Shown here one piece after another: positions 5,828-6,928 of a stretch of 6,928 nt of DNA (positions within the stretch are counted from its first letter, which is position 1; each line of letters begins with the position of its first letter). Under the pieces are notes generated by a model. That model was not told the DNA's origin. It did no database searches and worked only from the letters and a program-made list of their open reading frames with translations. The stretch spans positions 1-6,928 of the forward strand of contig JAPWVA010000061.1 in assembly GCA_028275245.1 (NCBI GenBank), read 5' to 3'. This stretch comes from Actinomycetota bacterium. Lineage in GTDB: Bacteria > Actinomycetota > Geothermincolia > Geothermincolales > RBG-13-55-18. The position numbers and the translations under genes were made by a program.

Positions 5828-6583
5828 TCAACCCAACCCGGTCCCGCAGTGGGGGCAGAAGCGGGCACCCGGTTCCTCCACCTCGCTCCCGCAGGAAGGG
5901 CACTTCAACGCTCCGCTGGCTGGCAGGGTGGTCGCCCCGCCAGCTTGAGTCGCGGGGATGGTGCCGCTACCTTCCCCGGCCCTTCCTTCCGCCACGGTGT
6001 CGCCGGGACTCACCGTCTGGGTCTCCACTCCTGACATGGGTTGGGACCTCGGTTCCGGCTCCGGCTCCGGGGCAGTAAGGCCGGGGGGCTCACTGGTGAC
6101 TGTACCGGTGGAAACGGGATTTCCGCAGCGAGGGCAGAAACGGGCGTCGGGCTCCAGGACCGTGGAACAGCGCGGGCAGTTCATGACCGCCGTGACCGGG
6201 GTTGGAGCGGGCATGGCCGCCGGAGGCACCGGCGGTGAGACTTCCCGCGGGGGAGGACTCCCTGCGACGCCCTCTCCTCCGGTCCGGGCACCGCAAACGG
6301 AGCAATGCAGGGCTCCAGGGGGGAGGATGGTCCCGCAACCTGGACAACGGACCACCCCCGCCGGCGCTGGGGAAACCGTCGGGGGTGCGGCCAGCACGCC
6401 CTCCCAGTAACCCATGAGCCTCTCGATCTCCACCAGGGTTTCGTAAGCAGCTCTCATCTCCTCATCATCGATATTCCCGGCCTGTAGCGCCTTGTATGCC
6501 AGCTGGCCGAGGTAGTAGATATACTCGTCCCACCTCTTCCTGAGGAGTCTCAGGTTCTTTCTGGCCTCGCCCTTCCCCGACAT
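5828..6583 (-). CDS. Triple zinc-ribbon protein with an N-terminal helical domain, function unknown
   Basis: A 251-residue protein I cannot assign to a named gene. Residues 1-62 are charged and look alpha-helical (basic start, then a YIYYLGQLAYKAL segment and an acidic stretch). Three zinc ribbons follow, each two knuckles 10-11 residues apart: Cys80, 83, 94, 97; Cys136, 139, 150, 153; Cys228, 231, 243, 246. Linkers of Pro, Ala, Gly, Ser and Thr, including a PEPEPEPE run, join them, suggesting flexible beads on a string. There is no signal peptide or membrane segment. All twelve cysteines are present. Such ribbons mediate protein or nucleic acid contacts, but no specific role follows. The start at 6583 is fixed by GGAGGTGAAC immediately before it; the open frame continues 97 codons upstream, through the 40-bp repeat, and is rejected. 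It is the first gene of the visible series, 153 nt before cobO, so functional linkage is uncertain. Confidence 0.82.
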   Translation of the reverse strand: MSGKGEARKNLRLLRKRWDEYIYYLGQLAYKALQAGNIDDEEMRAAYETLVEIERLMGYWEGVLAAPPTVSPAPAGVVRCPGCGTILPPGALHCSVCGARTGGEGVAGSPPPREVSPPVPPAAMPAPTPVTAVMNCPRCSTVLEPDARFCPRCGNPVSTGTVTSEPPGLTAPEPEPEPRSQPMSGVETQTVSPGDTVAEGRAGEGSGTIPATQAGGATTLPASGALKCPSCGSEVEEPGARFCPHCGTGLG

Positions 6584-6593
6584 GTTCACCTCC
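6584..6593 (-). promoter_or_regulatory. Ribosome binding site that fixes the zinc-ribbon gene start
   Basis: GGAGGT (6593-6588) is followed by GAAC and the ATG at 6583. This strong match argues against the long open-frame extension up to 6874. Confidence 0.75.
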
Positions 6594-6810
6594 GCAAATG
6601 TCCCAAAAGTATCCCGCAGCCGTCGAGTTAATACTAAACCCTTCCGGTTACCAGTGCGAACTCGAGTCAAACGCCGCCACGGGGGATGGACCACCACCGC
6701 CGAGATCTCTTCCCCTGCGCCCCCCATACCGCGCACACTTACCTCGCGATGCCGTCCTTCCCTGGCGTGGAGACGGCTGGCTGGCTTCCCCAGGAAGGTG
6801 AACGGGTGCG
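6594..6810 (-). other. Untranslated region upstream of the zinc-ribbon gene
   Basis: No gene is supportable here. A TTGACT (6670-6665) resembles a -35 element, but nothing at 16-18 bp downstream resembles a -10; a TAGTAT lies 28 bp downstream, too far. A promoter for the zinc-ribbon gene is likely in this stretch or in the repeat beyond it, but I cannot place it. Confidence 0.35.
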
Positions 6811-6895
6811 AGGAAAAACCGGTTTTCCCTCCATTTCTGCACCGTGCTGGGAGAAAAACCGGTTTTCCCTCCATTTCTGCACCGTGCTGGGAGAA
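6811..6895. repeat. 40-bp tandem direct repeat, two copies plus five bases of a third, each with an AAAACCGGTTTT palindrome
   Basis: Positions 6811-6850 and 6851-6890 are the same 40-bp unit; 37 bases in a row (6814-6850 against 6854-6890) are identical and only the leading bases differ (AGG against GAG). A third unit begins at 6891 and stops matching after GAGAA. Each unit contains the perfect 12-bp palindrome AAAACCGGTTTT and a smaller inverted repeat GCACCGTGC. There are no spacers of differing sequence, so this is not a CRISPR array. It lies about 230-310 bp upstream of the zinc-ribbon start. It could be a tandem operator, a REP-like or MITE-like unit, or a slippage duplication. Confidence 0.85.
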
Positions 6896-6906
6896 CGACT
6901 AATAAA

Positions 6907-6928
6907 AAGTATGAACTGGTAAGTATGA
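6907..6928. repeat. Short direct repeat AAGTATGA at the window edge
   Basis: AAGTATGA occurs at 6907-6914 and 6921-6928, separated by ACTGGT, giving a 14-bp period. The series may continue past the edge. The surrounding A/T-rich patch contrasts with the rest of the window and may be the start of a promoter or operator region or of another repeat. Confidence 0.4.

Noticed and set aside
6811..6890. CRISPR array
   Set aside because: The two units abut directly with no unique spacers, and no cas gene is nearby.

Overview
The window is about 62% GC by eye, and every gene I can support lies on the minus strand, so it reads right to left. Strong Shine-Dalgarno sites, a near-consensus sigma-A promoter and the gene families (two-part B12 mutase, electron-transfer flavoprotein, Hdr-like Fe-S protein) suggest a high-GC anaerobic or facultative bacterium, possibly a Gram-positive lineage (clostridial or deep-branching actinobacterial). 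The lineage is inference; no rRNA or other marker gene is present.

Layout in order of transcription: (1) 6584-6928, no gene: a 40-bp tandem repeat and a short edge repeat, then the leader of the next gene. (2) 5828-6583, a three-zinc-ribbon protein of unknown function. (3) 5165-5674, a CobO/BtuR-type corrinoid adenosyltransferase that makes adenosylcobalamin. (4) A 305-nt spacer, then 3219-4859 and 2723-3151, the large and small subunits of an adenosylcobalamin-dependent acyl-CoA mutase. The family is usually labelled methylmalonyl-CoA mutase, but the two specificity residues are Phe75 and Gln193, the isobutyryl-CoA mutase pair. (5) A 268-nt spacer with a good promoter, then 1318-2454, a soluble HdrC-HdrB-like Fe-S oxidoreductase whose stop codon lies in the loop of an intrinsic terminator. 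(6) 446-1240 etfB and 1-445 etfA (cut by the left edge), stop and start directly abutting.

How the genes fit together (inference): the adenosyltransferase supplies the mutase cofactor; the mutase would interconvert isobutyryl-CoA and n-butyryl-CoA; an acyl-CoA dehydrogenase encoded elsewhere would oxidise butyryl-CoA and pass electrons to EtfAB, with the Fe-S protein as the likely next or alternative carrier. This suits valine or isobutyrate degradation joined to beta-oxidation. No GTPase chaperone (MeaB/IcmC type) and no acyl-CoA dehydrogenase is in the window. I found no tRNA, rRNA, CRISPR array, insertion sequence or phage gene, and nothing that is clearly a wholly new system. The most interesting points are the mutase specificity residues, the terminator with a competing hairpin before etfB, and the tandem palindromic repeat at the right end.
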